From Myxococcales bacterium (GTDB lineage: Bacteria > Myxococcota_A > Polyangia > Polyangiales > Polyangiaceae): a stretch of DNA of 62,864 nucleotides. Position 1 is the stretch's first letter. The number at the start of each line of letters is the position of its first letter. The notes beneath the pieces are model-generated. The model was given only the letters and a program-made list of their open reading frames with translations. It was not told where the DNA came from and did not search any database. Positions 16,435-25,772 of the stretch are shown piece by piece. Where the stretch lies: contig JAJZQG010000013.1 of the NCBI GenBank assembly GCA_021847645.1, forward strand, positions 1 to 62,864, in the 5' to 3' direction. Position numbers and translations under genes: made by a program.

Positions 16435-17274
16435 TCACTCGTCTGCCAAGTCTACGTACATCGGCGTACGGCTCCTGCAAAACCGCTCGATCGCCGCAAG
16501 GTCTTCCCCCCCGACCGAGCTGAATGCCACGCCGATCCCCGGTGTCGACTCCTCGCTCGTCGGCTCCCGGACCCAGCGCACCACGCCAGGTGTCGTCACC
16601 GACGTGCCGTCCGGAAGAACGAACGACAGCTCCACGGTCGTACCGACCGCAAGCCGCTGATAGGTCGCAACGAACAGCCCGCCCGTCGATACGTCCATCG
16701 ACAAGCCCGCGTAGAAGTTCGACTCGGAGACGAACCCGACGTCCACCGACAACGACACCCGCTCGCTCGCTCGACGCTCGTCTTCCGGCGCTCGCGGCGT
16801 CGCCGTCGGCGTGTGTGAAAAAGCCACCGCGTCCCAGTCGTCGCCAGAATCCACCAGCACCAAACCCTTGCGGCTGCTGGGCTGAGGCACAGCCGCCACG
16901 GCCTGTTGGCCCCCGGCCCCCTCTTCCTCGCCACACGCTGCAAACACCACGGCCAGCGAGCGCGCAACCGGGCCCATCGCGGTTGTCGCTGCCGTGGTGC
17001 GCGGCGCTTCTTGTTGCATAAGCCCCTGAATCGCTCGAAGCGAGGCTCGGGCACCTTGCAGGATCTCAACGTCGGGCGCTTCCGCCCGCTCCGCCTCGAA
17101 CAGGCGACCCGTCACGTCCGCGATCTGCTCCGCGATCTCCAGCAACCGGGTCTGCTCCGCGCCCTCTTCTCGCGCCAGCGCGGCTTCCTGCATTCCCACC
17201 AACGCGTCGCGCAGCAATTCCCGAGCCTGGGCAGCTGCGCGCCGCAAGACGTCCGGTCGTCGCGTTCCCGCCAC
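16435..17274 (-). CDS. PilZ-domain protein with N-terminal coiled coil
   Basis: The product has 279 residues. Residues 1-100 are helical and Ala/Glu/Arg-rich, probably a coiled coil. After a low-complexity linker comes a PilZ domain of the myxobacterial type: RRASERVSLSVDVGFVSESN, then DVSTGGLFVAT and GVVRWVREP. The Arg cluster RRASER plus D-x-S-x-x-G is the cyclic-di-GMP-binding pattern, here with RRxxER rather than RxxxR. It would bind c-di-GMP or serve as a docking module in motility signalling. It is convergent with gcvPB and followed on the minus strand by nothing further; the GNAT gene lies upstream, 15 bases away. Confidence 0.85.
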   Translation of the reverse strand: MAGTRRPDVLRRAAAQARELLRDALVGMQEAALAREEGAEQTRLLEIAEQIADVTGRLFEAERAEAPDVEILQGARASLRAIQGLMQQEAPRTTAATTAMGPVARSLAVVFAACGEEEGAGGQQAVAAVPQPSSRKGLVLVDSGDDWDAVAFSHTPTATPRAPEDERRASERVSLSVDVGFVSESNFYAGLSMDVSTGGLFVATYQRLAVGTTVELSFVLPDGTSVTTPGVVRWVREPTSEESTPGIGVAFSSVGGEDLAAIERFCRSRTPMYVDLADE

Positions 17275-17289
17275 GCCAACCCCCCCTCG

Positions 17290-17733
17290 CTACGTTGACA
17301 ATTCCTTGGTGAACACCAGTCGATGCCGCCCGATCCCCGCGTAGTCGTCCACGACCTCGGCCTTCCAGCCCATCGCCTCGTGAAAACGCTTCGACGCGTC
17401 GTTGCCGGTTGTCGTGATCGCCTTCAGCCTCCCACACCCCGCTCCGCGACAATTGTCTTCGAAGGACTCGTACAATCGTCGCGCCACACCCTTGCGCCGA
17501 TAGTCCGGGTCCACGCCGATCAAGTGCACATAGCCCACCGACGGGCGATCCGAGGTCATGAACCCGAGCAGGAATCCGACGAGCCGGCCGTTGTGCTCGA
17601 CGACGCGAGCGGCCTGTCCCAACTCGTAGAAGAAGATCGGGTGCGCGAGTGCCGCCGTGGGCCCCGCCCACCAGCGGTCGATCATGAGCACGATCTGGTC
17701 GAAATCGGCTTTGGTAGGTGCACGCGTCAGCAT
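17290..17733 (-). CDS. GNAT-family N-acetyltransferase
   Basis: The product has 147 residues, typical for a single GNAT domain. Strands 2-4 are visible ([17 protein letters not shown]), followed by [20 protein letters not shown], which contains the acetyl-CoA pyrophosphate-binding signature RRKGVA, and a later [13 protein letters not shown] helix characteristic of the fold. The substrate cannot be told. It precedes the PilZ gene by 15 bases in the direction of transcription, so the two may share a promoter, and is divergent from rpe. Confidence 0.85.
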   Translation of the reverse strand: MLTRAPTKADFDQIVLMIDRWWAGPTAALAHPIFFYELGQAARVVEHNGRLVGFLLGFMTSDRPSVGYVHLIGVDPDYRRKGVARRLYESFEDNCRGAGCGRLKAITTTGNDASKRFHEAMGWKAEVVDDYAGIGRHRLVFTKELST

Positions 17734-17854
17734 CGTCCTGAGAGTAGTGCGAAGCTCCCCACTCGCACACCGATTTCAAGGCCTCCCCGCGCGCCCCCCA
17801 TTCCCCTCCGTCCCCGTTACCGAGCTCCGAACCAACGTGCTATCGGTTTCCCTC

Positions 17855-18547
17855 GTGACCCTCCCCGCTCCTCCGATCCTCGTCGCCCCGTCTGTCCTCT
17901 CCGCCGACTTCGGCCGCCTTCGTGACGAAGTCCATGCCGTCGAACAAGCTGGTGCCGATTGGATTCACGTCGACGTCATGGATGGCCACTTCGTTCCGAA
18001 CATCACCATCGGTCCCCTCGTGGTTCGCGCCATCCGCAAGGCCACCACCCTGCCCGTGGACGTGCACCTCATGATCGCCGACCCCGACCGCTTCCTCGAC
18101 GACTTTGCCGCGGCTGGCGCATCGATCCTGACCGTTCACGCTGAGGTCTGCCCGCATCTGCAACGCACGCTCGCTCGAATTCGGCAGCTCGGGCCCAAGG
18201 CCGGCGTCGCCCTCAATCCCCACACCCCCGAGCACGTTGTCCGCTACGTGCTCGACGACATCGATCTCCTTCTCGCCATGTCCGTCAATCCAGGCTTCGG
18301 CGGACAGGCCTTCCTGCCCTCCGTGCTGCCGAAGTTGCGCGCGCTTCGTTCCCTCATCGCAGATCGCCCCATCGACCTCGAAGTCGACGGTGGCGTCGCC
18401 CCCGCGACCGCACAATCCGTCGCCGCCGCTGGGGCGCGTGTCCTGGTGGCTGGCTCCGCCGTCTTCGGCTCGGCGGACTACGCCTCGGCCATTCGCACCA
18501 TCCGCGCGCACGCCCAAGACGGCCTCGTCGAGGAGTCTGCCTCTTGA
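17855..18547 (+). CDS. rpe: Ribulose-phosphate 3-epimerase
   Basis: The product is a TIM-barrel epimerase interconverting ribulose 5-phosphate and xylulose 5-phosphate in the pentose phosphate and Calvin-type pathways. Signatures are [40 protein letters not shown] and EVDGGV, with the metal-binding His and Asp residues in place. I choose GTG 17855 (230 residues), the closest start to the family's usual 220-225; GTG 17837 would add six residues. Neither has a clear ribosome binding site. The stop overlaps the TTG start of the next gene. Confidence 0.92.
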   Translation: MTLPAPPILVAPSVLSADFGRLRDEVHAVEQAGADWIHVDVMDGHFVPNITIGPLVVRAIRKATTLPVDVHLMIADPDRFLDDFAAAGASILTVHAEVCPHLQRTLARIRQLGPKAGVALNPHTPEHVVRYVLDDIDLLLAMSVNPGFGGQAFLPSVLPKLRALRSLIADRPIDLEVDGGVAPATAQSVAAAGARVLVAGSAVFGSADYASAIRTIRAHAQDGLVEESAS

Positions 18548-19995
18548 ACGACACCCGTTCGCGTCCCGGCGCCCTTGCGCAACCTTCCCGTGCCGCCTCC
18601 AAGCCACCTCTCGTTGCCGCAATCGTCTGCTGGCTGGCCGCCTCGACCAGCTGCCGGCCCGCGCCGCTTGCCCCTGGACCGCCGTCTGCTCCTGGCTCCC
18701 CTCCCTTCCCCGACTCCCCTCCTGCGCCCGTAGCCGCCGTCCTCGCACCATCCGCCTCGCCCGCAGACGATGGCGCCCGCGCCCTCGTCGCATCCGTGCT
18801 TCAACGCGTCTCCCGCCTGCGTGAGCTCCCTGCCCTCGGCCCCGTCCACGCGCGCGTCATCGACCGCGCCACCATGCTCACGCAAGTCCAAGCGTCGGTT
18901 CGCTCGCAGATCCCTCCCGAGGCCATTCGGGGCGAGGGCGAGTTTCTAAGAGCCTTCGGCTTCCTGCCCGATGACTTCGACTACGAAGCGGGAGTCTATC
19001 GCCTCATCCGCTCCCAGCTCGCCGGCTACTACGACCCCGAGGTGCAGGTCATGTTCCTCATGGACGACCTGTCCAAGGACGACCAGGAGACGACCCTCGC
19101 GCACGAGCTGGTCCATGCCCTTCAAGACCAGCACTACCAGCTCGGACCCAAGTTGGCATTCGAGCCCGACGGCAATGACCGACAAGCTGCCATCCAGGGC
19201 CTGGCTGAGGGCGACGCGACCAGCGCGATGCTCGACTACCTTCTCGCGCCCGGGCGACGCACGGTCGACGTTCCCGAGGACCGGCTCCGCGCCCAAATCG
19301 TCGCCACGACGGCGTCGGCGCCCGAGCTCGCACAGTTCCCCTACGTGTTGCGCGCCTCCCTCGTTGCGCCCTACATCGATGGCGTCTTGTTCATCCAGCG
19401 GCTCAGGTTGCGAGGCGGCTGGAAGGCGGTCGATGCCGTGTGGAACGAGTTGCCGTCCACGACCGAACAGATTCTTCACCTCGACAAGCTCGACGCCCGC
19501 GAGCCCGCCGAGATCGTCCCGGTTCCTTCCCACCGTGCGCTACCCGGCAATTGGGAGCCGATCCATACCGACGTATACGGCGAGCAGGGTCTTCGGATAT
19601 CGTTCGAGGATTGGATGGCTCCGGACACCGCTGCTTCGGCAGCCCGGGGCTGGGGCGGTGATCGCGCCGTAGTGCTGCATCATGGCGACGCGACCGGCGC
19701 GCTCCAGTCGGCGGCCGCCTGGCACCTTCGGTTCGATCCCGGACCCACGGCTGCGTCGGTCGATGCCGAAGCCGTGGAAGCGTTCAATGCGATCGTGTCC
19801 GGCTGGGGGGTGCGGCCGCGGGGCGGGGCTTGTCGGGCCGAGCCCTCGGGACGATACGTGGCGGTCGTGCGCGACGGTCGCGATGTTGCCTTGGTCGCCG
19901 GGCCTGCACATGGCGCTGCCCAGGCCCGCGACGGGCGGCCTCCAACGTGCTCTCTCGAGCTGCAGTGGGCTGCCGAAGTAGCCGCCCAGCGCTAG
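18544..19995 (+). CDS. Putative lipoprotein with an HExxH zinc-protease-like motif
   Basis: The TTG start at 18544 overlaps the rpe stop. The product has 483 residues: a signal ending LAASTSC (Cys37), a Pro/Ala/Ser-rich linker to about residue 75, then a helical domain. The motif [14 protein letters not shown] starts at His187, giving H187-E-L-V-H191; the surrounding [12 protein letters not shown]...TTLAHEL pattern is what one sees in neutral-protease-like folds. A third zinc ligand might be Glu in [10 protein letters not shown], about 25 residues on, as in gluzincin-type enzymes. Whether it is an active protease is unproven. It would sit on the periplasmic side of a membrane. Confidence 0.7.
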   Translation: MNDTRSRPGALAQPSRAASKPPLVAAIVCWLAASTSCRPAPLAPGPPSAPGSPPFPDSPPAPVAAVLAPSASPADDGARALVASVLQRVSRLRELPALGPVHARVIDRATMLTQVQASVRSQIPPEAIRGEGEFLRAFGFLPDDFDYEAGVYRLIRSQLAGYYDPEVQVMFLMDDLSKDDQETTLAHELVHALQDQHYQLGPKLAFEPDGNDRQAAIQGLAEGDATSAMLDYLLAPGRRTVDVPEDRLRAQIVATTASAPELAQFPYVLRASLVAPYIDGVLFIQRLRLRGGWKAVDAVWNELPSTTEQILHLDKLDAREPAEIVPVPSHRALPGNWEPIHTDVYGEQGLRISFEDWMAPDTAASAARGWGGDRAVVLHHGDATGALQSAAAWHLRFDPGPTAASVDAEAVEAFNAIVSGWGVRPRGGACRAEPSGRYVAVVRDGRDVALVAGPAHGAAQARDGRPPTCSLELQWAAEVAAQR

Positions 19996-20023
19996 TGCTG
20001 AGTGTCCAAATCTACGGCTGCCC

Positions 20024-22192
20024 TCAGCCGGCTGGCTTGTTCGGTGCCCGGGCCTGCTTTACGCGTCGAATGCATTGCTCGAGCGACGACTTCTCTTCGG
20101 CCCTGATCGGCTCTTCGCCAAACCGGGCTCGCAGGTATCGCTCGGTCACGAGCTGGATGTCCTCAGCCGCGGGATGGCGCATCAGAAGCGCGCGTTGCGC
20201 ATGCGCAAAGGGCGGCGTTCCCGGGCTTCGCGCCGCCCCCACCGTCGCCATCGCGGCTTGCAGCGCTTCGTACAGAGATGTGGCTTCCCTGATCGCGCGA
20301 GTCTCTTCGGAGGATCCCCTGCGCTCGAGAGCCGCGCCTCGCCTGCGCCTTCGACGCAACACCACAACGACGGCGACGACCCCGGACAGTAACACGATGG
20401 CGACCAGGCCCAACGCGGCCGGCTCTTTCGCGGCCGGAAGCTTGGCCGTCATCCCGGACATCGACGACTTGAACGAGTGGAAGCGGGCTCGCATGCCCCC
20501 GAAGAGCACGAGCTGCTGCTGCAGGTCATACTGGACGACCCGGTGGTCCCACGTCTTGCCCATCGCCTCCAGCAGGTCGCGAAGCGTGGCAAGCATCCCG
20601 GTGGTCGGCATCAGCGATTGCGCGCCCGAGGCCGGCGTCGGGTCGAAGCGCTTCCAGCCGTCCCCCGCGATGTATGCCTCCACCCAGCTGTGCGCGTCTC
20701 CTTGCCGAACGGAGTAGTACTTGCCGAACCGGTTGTACGTTCCCCCGATGAACCCCGTGACGTTGCGCGTTGGAACGCCCGCCTCCCGAAGCAGGATCGC
20801 CATCGCGGTCGAGAAGAACTCGCAGTGGCCCGCGTGGGATACGAAGAGGAAGTCGTACAGTGGGTCCGCGGCTCCGCCCGAGGGCGACGACAGGTCGTAC
20901 GTGTATTCCGTCTTCAGATGCGCCTCCACCGTAAGGGCTTTCTGCAGGTCGGTGGAGGCGTCGTCCGTCCATTGGTGTGCAAGAGCCGTGACGCGGGGGG
21001 ATAGCTTCGGAAGCTGCAAGTACCTCGCGCGCTGCTGATCGTTGATCGTCTCGATGTATCGTTCGTTCGGCCCAGCCAGGAATGCCTCGTAGGCCACGCC
21101 GCGCTGGTCGGGCGACAGATACTTGAACTCCCCCTCCGCCCCGCGCACAACCTCGATCGTCGATCCGAACAGCGGCTCGCCACGCGGGCGAATCTGCAAA
21201 GCGACGGTTCGGGGCGGAAGAAACAGGACCGTGGGCTCGATCGGCTCGAGGTCGAATCGCATGCTGCGGTCCACCGCGGGCGACGGGAATCGGGTGACCA
21301 ACACCGTGCTCCCCACGCGCTCCACCGGGATGCGCCCGACCGAGGAGCGGAACCAGGCCCTCCCGTCGTAGGTGTCGAGCGCCGTTCCACGAAGGTACAG
21401 CGCCAGCCTCTGTGGAGGGGGATCGGCAAGCCCGGGCACCTCCACCCGCAGCACGATGGTGGGGTCGGTGCGTAGAGTTCCCACTCCGCCCAGGTCCACG
21501 TGGTCCGAGAACCCCACCATTCGCCCCGTAGTCGGCCGCTGCAGCAGCAGCAAGGACAGGCCGACTCGCGGGAACATCACGAAGATCACAGCGGTGAACA
21601 GGAAGATCGGCACCGACAGCAGGCTCGTGAGCGCAAGGAACGATTTGCCCACGACTCGTCGGCTGCGCAGGATCCTCGGCACGTCCACCGGCAGTCCCGT
21701 GCGGTCCCTCGCTCCTTGCCGGTAGTTGCCCTCCACCTCGCGCCTCAGGTGGCTCAAGACCAGCGCGCCCGGCGCCACGACAAGAAACGCGGCGAAGCAC
21801 AGGCCGTAGGCCAGCCCTCCCCCCAACACGGTGCCGGCAATCAGGTGCAGCCACGCAAGCACGACGACCTGCTGGTCCTGGGCGGCTCCCCGGCGTGTCG
21901 CGAGCCGGATGATCTGCAGGGCAATGGCGAACTCCACGGTCGTCTGCAGCAGCGGCGCGCCGCTCAGCAGCCGGACCACCTCCACGACCAGCGCTGCCAG
22001 GGGGGCGACCGTCGCGAGCCGCTGCAGCGACGGGTGCGTTTGCCACTTCTCCGGCACCGCGATCGCCGCCGCGAGCCCTATCGCGATGAGCACGGAGGTA
22101 GTTCTGCCCAGCTCGCCCGAGGTCAGCAGGGCCAACACCCCCAGCACGGCCAGCAGGTTCGTCATCACCCGGTGCACGAGCCCGAATCTCAT
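20024..22192 (-). CDS. Transglutaminase-like membrane protein (TgpA/DUF3488 type)
   Basis: The product has 722 residues. About six transmembrane segments fill residues 8-190. A periplasmic part with beta strands follows, then a transglutaminase-like domain with a complete Cys-His-Asp triad: Cys457 (HAGHCEFFSTAM), His501 (GDAHSWVEAYI) and Asp517 (RFDPTP). A further transmembrane segment is near residue 615, with a short cytoplasmic C-terminus. The family is the TgpA/DUF3488-DUF4129 group found with MoxR and DUF58 proteins; here it is the last gene of exactly that operon. Substrates of these enzymes are largely unknown. It overlaps the DUF58 gene by ATGA. Confidence 0.88.
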   Translation of the reverse strand: MRFGLVHRVMTNLLAVLGVLALLTSGELGRTTSVLIAIGLAAAIAVPEKWQTHPSLQRLATVAPLAALVVEVVRLLSGAPLLQTTVEFAIALQIIRLATRRGAAQDQQVVVLAWLHLIAGTVLGGGLAYGLCFAAFLVVAPGALVLSHLRREVEGNYRQGARDRTGLPVDVPRILRSRRVVGKSFLALTSLLSVPIFLFTAVIFVMFPRVGLSLLLLQRPTTGRMVGFSDHVDLGGVGTLRTDPTIVLRVEVPGLADPPPQRLALYLRGTALDTYDGRAWFRSSVGRIPVERVGSTVLVTRFPSPAVDRSMRFDLEPIEPTVLFLPPRTVALQIRPRGEPLFGSTIEVVRGAEGEFKYLSPDQRGVAYEAFLAGPNERYIETINDQQRARYLQLPKLSPRVTALAHQWTDDASTDLQKALTVEAHLKTEYTYDLSSPSGGAADPLYDFLFVSHAGHCEFFSTAMAILLREAGVPTRNVTGFIGGTYNRFGKYYSVRQGDAHSWVEAYIAGDGWKRFDPTPASGAQSLMPTTGMLATLRDLLEAMGKTWDHRVVQYDLQQQLVLFGGMRARFHSFKSSMSGMTAKLPAAKEPAALGLVAIVLLSGVVAVVVVLRRRRRRGAALERRGSSEETRAIREATSLYEALQAAMATVGAARSPGTPPFAHAQRALLMRHPAAEDIQLVTERYLRARFGEEPIRAEEKSSLEQCIRRVKQARAPNKPAG

Positions 22193-23286
22193 GGAAGGGC
22201 CCTCGAGATCCGCCGGTGAGGGAGCGTCGTCTCCGATTCCTCTGAGTCGTGCTTGGTTTCGGGGACGTTGCGCTGACCTTTCGGGTCGTCCGTCGGTTCG
22301 ACGAGCGCGAGGAACTTCAGCACGGGGTCGGCCCCCGTGCCGGGGTTGGCCGACACCTTCTGGCCGGAAGCAGCGGCGAGCTTGACGCCGTCGCCTCGGC
22401 GCAGGAGGGCCACGGCGTACGAGGCGGCTTCACGGACGCGCCTTTCGAACTCGTTGTTCCATGGCTCGCCGGCACCGGTCGGGCGCAGGTCGTCGAGCGA
22501 CACCACGGTCTCGGGCCGCGCCTCTCGGGCCCGCTCCTTGAGGGCAAATTCGCCGGGCAAGGTGCTCTTTCGCCAGTAGATGTCCCTCGGATCGTCGCCC
22601 TCTCGCATGGGCCGCACACCGATGATCTCGTCGCCGGCGCCGCGGCCCACGTTGCCCGAAACGCCTGGGTTCGCGCCCGCGAGGACACTGGGCAGGCGGA
22701 CCGGATCAATCTGTGGATAGATGACCAATTCGCCGTATAAGTCGTAAAGGAGAGATTTTTCGAATAGCCCGAATGGGAATCGGGTCGCCACCCGGAACCC
22801 TGTGTGACGGTCCAGTCCCCGGCGGTTGGGCTTCCGCCGGTAGGCGGCAACTTGCGCAGACGCCGGGCTGATCTTCAGAAAGAAACAGCGCTTGTCCGTC
22901 GGCTGGCCCGCTCGCAGGTCCTCGACTTCGATCGCGTAGGACGGGAACCGCTTCTTGCGGTTGAATACCTCGATCTCGACGAGGTGGGAGCGTCCGGCCT
23001 GCGCGCGGGCGGGGAGCCGGCGGGTCACGCGCAAGTTGCGGAGGGACACCTCGCTCATGACGCCGGACACGACGATGAGCGCGAGCAGCATGCCCAGCAC
23101 GAGGTACAGGAGGTTGTTGCCCGTGTTCACCGCGGCCACGCCGACGCCGAAGGTGATGAGGACGTAGTACTTGCCCTCGCGCGTGAACCTCAGTTTTCGC
23201 GGCGGGCGCAGCCGCGCGCGGATTCGGTCGACAAGCGCCCTGGCTTGCGTTGGACGGGATCGCGGGCTGGCTTGGGCTCTGGACAC
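22189..23286 (-). CDS. DUF58-domain membrane protein
   Basis: The product has 365 residues. Two hydrophobic helices lie at residues about 43-85 (YYVLITFGVGVAAVNTG, LLYLVLGMLLALIVVSGVM), followed by beta strands and the DUF58 core with the diagnostic GDDPRDIYWRKSTLPGE. DUF58 proteins carry a vWA-like domain and are thought to act with MoxR ATPases as chaperone-like or metal-dependent complexes. It lies between moxR (21 bases upstream) and the transglutaminase gene (overlap), the usual gene order for this cassette. The C-terminal 30 residues are polar and unassigned. Confidence 0.88.
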   Translation of the reverse strand: MSRAQASPRSRPTQARALVDRIRARLRPPRKLRFTREGKYYVLITFGVGVAAVNTGNNLLYLVLGMLLALIVVSGVMSEVSLRNLRVTRRLPARAQAGRSHLVEIEVFNRKKRFPSYAIEVEDLRAGQPTDKRCFFLKISPASAQVAAYRRKPNRRGLDRHTGFRVATRFPFGLFEKSLLYDLYGELVIYPQIDPVRLPSVLAGANPGVSGNVGRGAGDEIIGVRPMREGDDPRDIYWRKSTLPGEFALKERAREARPETVVSLDDLRPTGAGEPWNNEFERRVREAASYAVALLRRGDGVKLAAASGQKVSANPGTGADPVLKFLALVEPTDDPKGQRNVPETKHDSEESETTLPHRRISRALP

Positions 23287-23307
23287 GGGGGGTCCTCGCT
23301 GTCCTGG

Positions 23308-24270
23308 TCAGAGCGGGACTGGAACCCGTTCGACGATGTCGCGGATGGCGGCTTCGGTCTCGTCGCGAGTTGGCACGTAGCCTTCCACATGCGACGCCAG
23401 TCGGACCCGGTGCGCCAGAACCGGCACGGCCAGGTCGTGGATGTCGTCCGCGATGCAGTATGACCGTCCCCTGAGCATCGCCCTGGCCCGGGCAGCCTTC
23501 GCCAGGTTCATGCCCGCGCGGGTGGACGCGCCCAGAGCTAGCAGCGGAGAGGTGCGCGTGGCCGTGGTGACCGCTTGCAGGTAAGTAGCGAGTGCGGGGT
23601 CGAGCTTGACGCGGCTGACCTGCGCTTGGAGGGCCGTGAATTGCTCCGGTTCGAGCACGCCGGGGACTTGTTTCACGCGGTCCGTTTCTCCGTCGAGGAA
23701 CAGCCGGGCTTCTATGGCCGGGGGCGGATAGCCGATGCGGATGCGCAGCATGAACCGGTCTAGCTGCGATTCGGGCAGCGGAAAGGTCCCGGCGGCGTCG
23801 TGGGGGTTCTGGGTCGCCAGCACGAAGAAGGGGCGCTGCAGCGAAAACGTCTTTCCGTCGAGGGAAACCTGCCCTTCACTCATGGCTTCCAGCAGCGCGG
23901 ACTGGGTGCGCGGGCTGGCTCGGTTGATCTCGTCGGCCAGGAGCACGTTCGTGAAGATCGGTCCGTGGCGAAGAACGAAGTCGCCGCGCCGCTGGTCGTA
24001 GATCGAGACGCCCAGAACATCGCTGGGCAGCAAGTCGCTCGTGAACTGGACGCGGCGCAACTCGCCACCGACGGCCTTGGCGAGCGCTCGAGCGAGCGTG
24101 GTCTTGCCCACGCCCGGAACGTCTTCGATCAAGACATGGCCCTCGGCCAGCAGTGCGGTGAGGGCGAGCTCGATGACCTCGGGCTTCCCTTCGAGGGCCA
24201 GCTCCACCGCGTCTCGCAGTTCGGAGAGGCGCGGGGCGAGCCCGGTGGACTTCGGTGCTGCGGATGTCAT
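23308..24270 (-). CDS. MoxR-family AAA+ ATPase
   Basis: The product has 320 residues. Walker A is EDVPGVGKTTLARAL, Walker B is LLADEINRASP, and sensor segments follow (FFVLATQNPHD, PLPESQLDRFM). MoxR ATPases work with DUF58/vWA proteins in the maturation or remodelling of protein complexes. It is the first gene of the moxR-DUF58-transglutaminase operon. Upstream, on the minus strand, TGTCAC (24300-24305, reads GTGACA) and ATCCTA (24279-24284, reads TAGGAT) could be a -35/-10 pair with a 15-base spacer, only nine bases before the start; weak evidence. Confidence 0.92.
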   Translation of the reverse strand: MTSAAPKSTGLAPRLSELRDAVELALEGKPEVIELALTALLAEGHVLIEDVPGVGKTTLARALAKAVGGELRRVQFTSDLLPSDVLGVSIYDQRRGDFVLRHGPIFTNVLLADEINRASPRTQSALLEAMSEGQVSLDGKTFSLQRPFFVLATQNPHDAAGTFPLPESQLDRFMLRIRIGYPPPAIEARLFLDGETDRVKQVPGVLEPEQFTALQAQVSRVKLDPALATYLQAVTTATRTSPLLALGASTRAGMNLAKAARARAMLRGRSYCIADDIHDLAVPVLAHRVRLASHVEGYVPTRDETEAAIRDIVERVPVPL

Positions 24271-24425
24271 CTGGCGCTATCCTACCATGGATGCGCGGTT
24301 GTCACCGGCCTTGGATCACATTCTGGTCCCTGGGGCGGCGCTGCCGTCGGTCCGGATGTCGAGGGAGTTGCGTCGGAACTCGTCTTTCCGTATGAAGACC
24401 GCTCGGTGTCGCGCCAAGAGGTCGG

Positions 24426-25079
24426 ATGGCAACGAGCAGCAACAACCAGCGAGTGCAACGGGTGGTCCTGGATCGCGTCGGCTGCGTGTTTGGTTCTACC
24501 GTCGCCCTGCGGGGACTAAGCGGGGAGTTCGAGCCCGGGCCCGTTCACATGATCGTGGGGGCCAACGGCTCAGGCAAGTCCACGCTGCTTCGGGCTGTCG
24601 GCACCACGCTTCGGCCGACGACGGGCCAGGTGCTCTACCAGCCTGCACTGACGCTCGCCCAAGTGCGAGCGGAGGTCGGCTGGCTGTCGCACGAATGTCT
24701 GGTCTACCCCGACTTGACCGGTCGGGACAACGTGTTGCTGGCCGCTCGGTTGTATGGCCTGCCGGCGGTTCCCGCGTGGGAGCGAGTCAAAGACCGCTTT
24801 TCCTTGGGGCGGTTCGCGGATCGGCCGGTGCGCACCAATTCGAGGGGCCAACGGCAGCGAATCGCCATGGCGCGTGCGCTGGTCCACGACCCGTCCCTCG
24901 TGCTCCTCGATGAGCCAAGCACCGGCCTCGACGAAGAGGGGGTGGGTACGCTCAAGCGCGTGCTGGCGGAAGAGATCGCTGCGCACAAGGTCGTGCTCAT
25001 GGTGACCCACGACCCGCAGAGTTTCGCCGGGTTGCCGTCGCGGCTCTGGCGGATCGACCGCGGACGGTGGGTGGACTGA
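24426..25079 (+). CDS. Orphan ABC-transporter ATPase (CcmA-like)
   Basis: The product has 217 residues, a single nucleotide-binding domain. Walker A is GANGSGKSTLLRA, Walker B is LVLLDEPSTGLD and the H-loop is MVTHDP. The signature motif reads NSRGQRQRIAMARAL instead of LSGGQ, close to the SRGMRQR variant of CcmA-type haem-export ATPases. No permease gene is adjacent: moxR diverges on the left and bioD converges on the right. It may pair with a membrane protein encoded elsewhere. A short GC stem followed by TTTT directly after the stop could terminate it. Confidence 0.85.
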   Translation: MATSSNNQRVQRVVLDRVGCVFGSTVALRGLSGEFEPGPVHMIVGANGSGKSTLLRAVGTTLRPTTGQVLYQPALTLAQVRAEVGWLSHECLVYPDLTGRDNVLLAARLYGLPAVPAWERVKDRFSLGRFADRPVRTNSRGQRQRIAMARALVHDPSLVLLDEPSTGLDEEGVGTLKRVLAEEIAAHKVVLMVTHDPQSFAGLPSRLWRIDRGRWVD

Positions 25080-25083
25080 CAAC

Positions 25084-25104
25084 CCCGGTGGGTCCGGGCG
25101 TTTT
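25084..25104 (+). terminator. Weak intrinsic terminator after the ABC ATPase gene
   Basis: CCCGG (25084-25088) and CCGGG (25094-25098) form a 5-bp stem with loop TGGGT, followed by CG and four T residues (25101-25104). It begins five bases after the stop of the ATPase gene and sits between convergent genes. The stem is short, so the call is tentative. Confidence 0.4.
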
Positions 25105-25772
25105 CAGACCTGTGCAGGGGAGCCGCCTCGCAGGAGGCGCAGCACCTCGGAGGCTACCGTGGCGCTTGGCTGATCGTCGGGCTGTCCGGGTGGAAACACC
25201 GCAGCCACGCGGACGATGCCGAGAAGCTCGAGTTCGGCAGCGTTGGTTCCTGTCGACGGGTCTGGTTCCGGCGGGCAACTCAGAACCGTCGTCGGTGGGG
25301 GAAGCTTCAGCGCTCGCCAAGCCAGGTGGAGCGCGGTCACGTCGTGCAGCACGCCTAGACGGTCGGGCGCCACCACGAGCACCTCTGCGGGGAGAAGCTC
25401 CGCGACCAAGTCGGCGTTGGTCGTTCGGGCCGATAGCGGCGAGAGCAGGCCGCCGGCCGTCTCGACGAGCGTGACCTCCACCCCTTGGCTCACGCGGTTC
25501 ACCCACTCGACGATTCGGGGGATCGAGATCTCGTCGCCCTGGAACCGCGCAGCGAGGTGCGGGGAGACGGGACGGGCCAGCGGGTACAGGGGGGAGGGTT
25601 TCACGTGAAACGCAGATGCCTGGCCCAGCGCTACAGCGTCCTCGCGCCCCCCGCTCTCCACCGGCTTCAGCGCCGCGCACCGAACCCCGGTCCTTCGAAG
25701 CTCGTGCGCCAGCGCCTGTGCGACGTGCGTCTTCCCAACCCCCGTCCCGCTCCCTACGATCACCACTCTCAT
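25104..25772 (-). CDS. bioD: Dethiobiotin synthetase
   Basis: The start ATG overlaps the bioF stop (ATGA at 25772-25769). The product has 222 residues: the P-loop GSGTGVGKTHVAQALA at residues 7-22, the catalytic Lys in ALKPVESGG, and VETAGGLLSPL for the acidic/ligand loop. BioD closes the ureido ring of dethiobiotin from 7,8-diaminopelargonic acid, CO2 and ATP, the step after BioA. It is paired here with bioF; bioA and bioB are not in the window. Confidence 0.92.
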   Translation of the reverse strand: MRVVIVGSGTGVGKTHVAQALAHELRRTGVRCAALKPVESGGREDAVALGQASAFHVKPSPLYPLARPVSPHLAARFQGDEISIPRIVEWVNRVSQGVEVTLVETAGGLLSPLSARTTNADLVAELLPAEVLVVAPDRLGVLHDVTALHLAWRALKLPPPTTVLSCPPEPDPSTGTNAAELELLGIVRVAAVFPPGQPDDQPSATVASEVLRLLRGGSPAQV

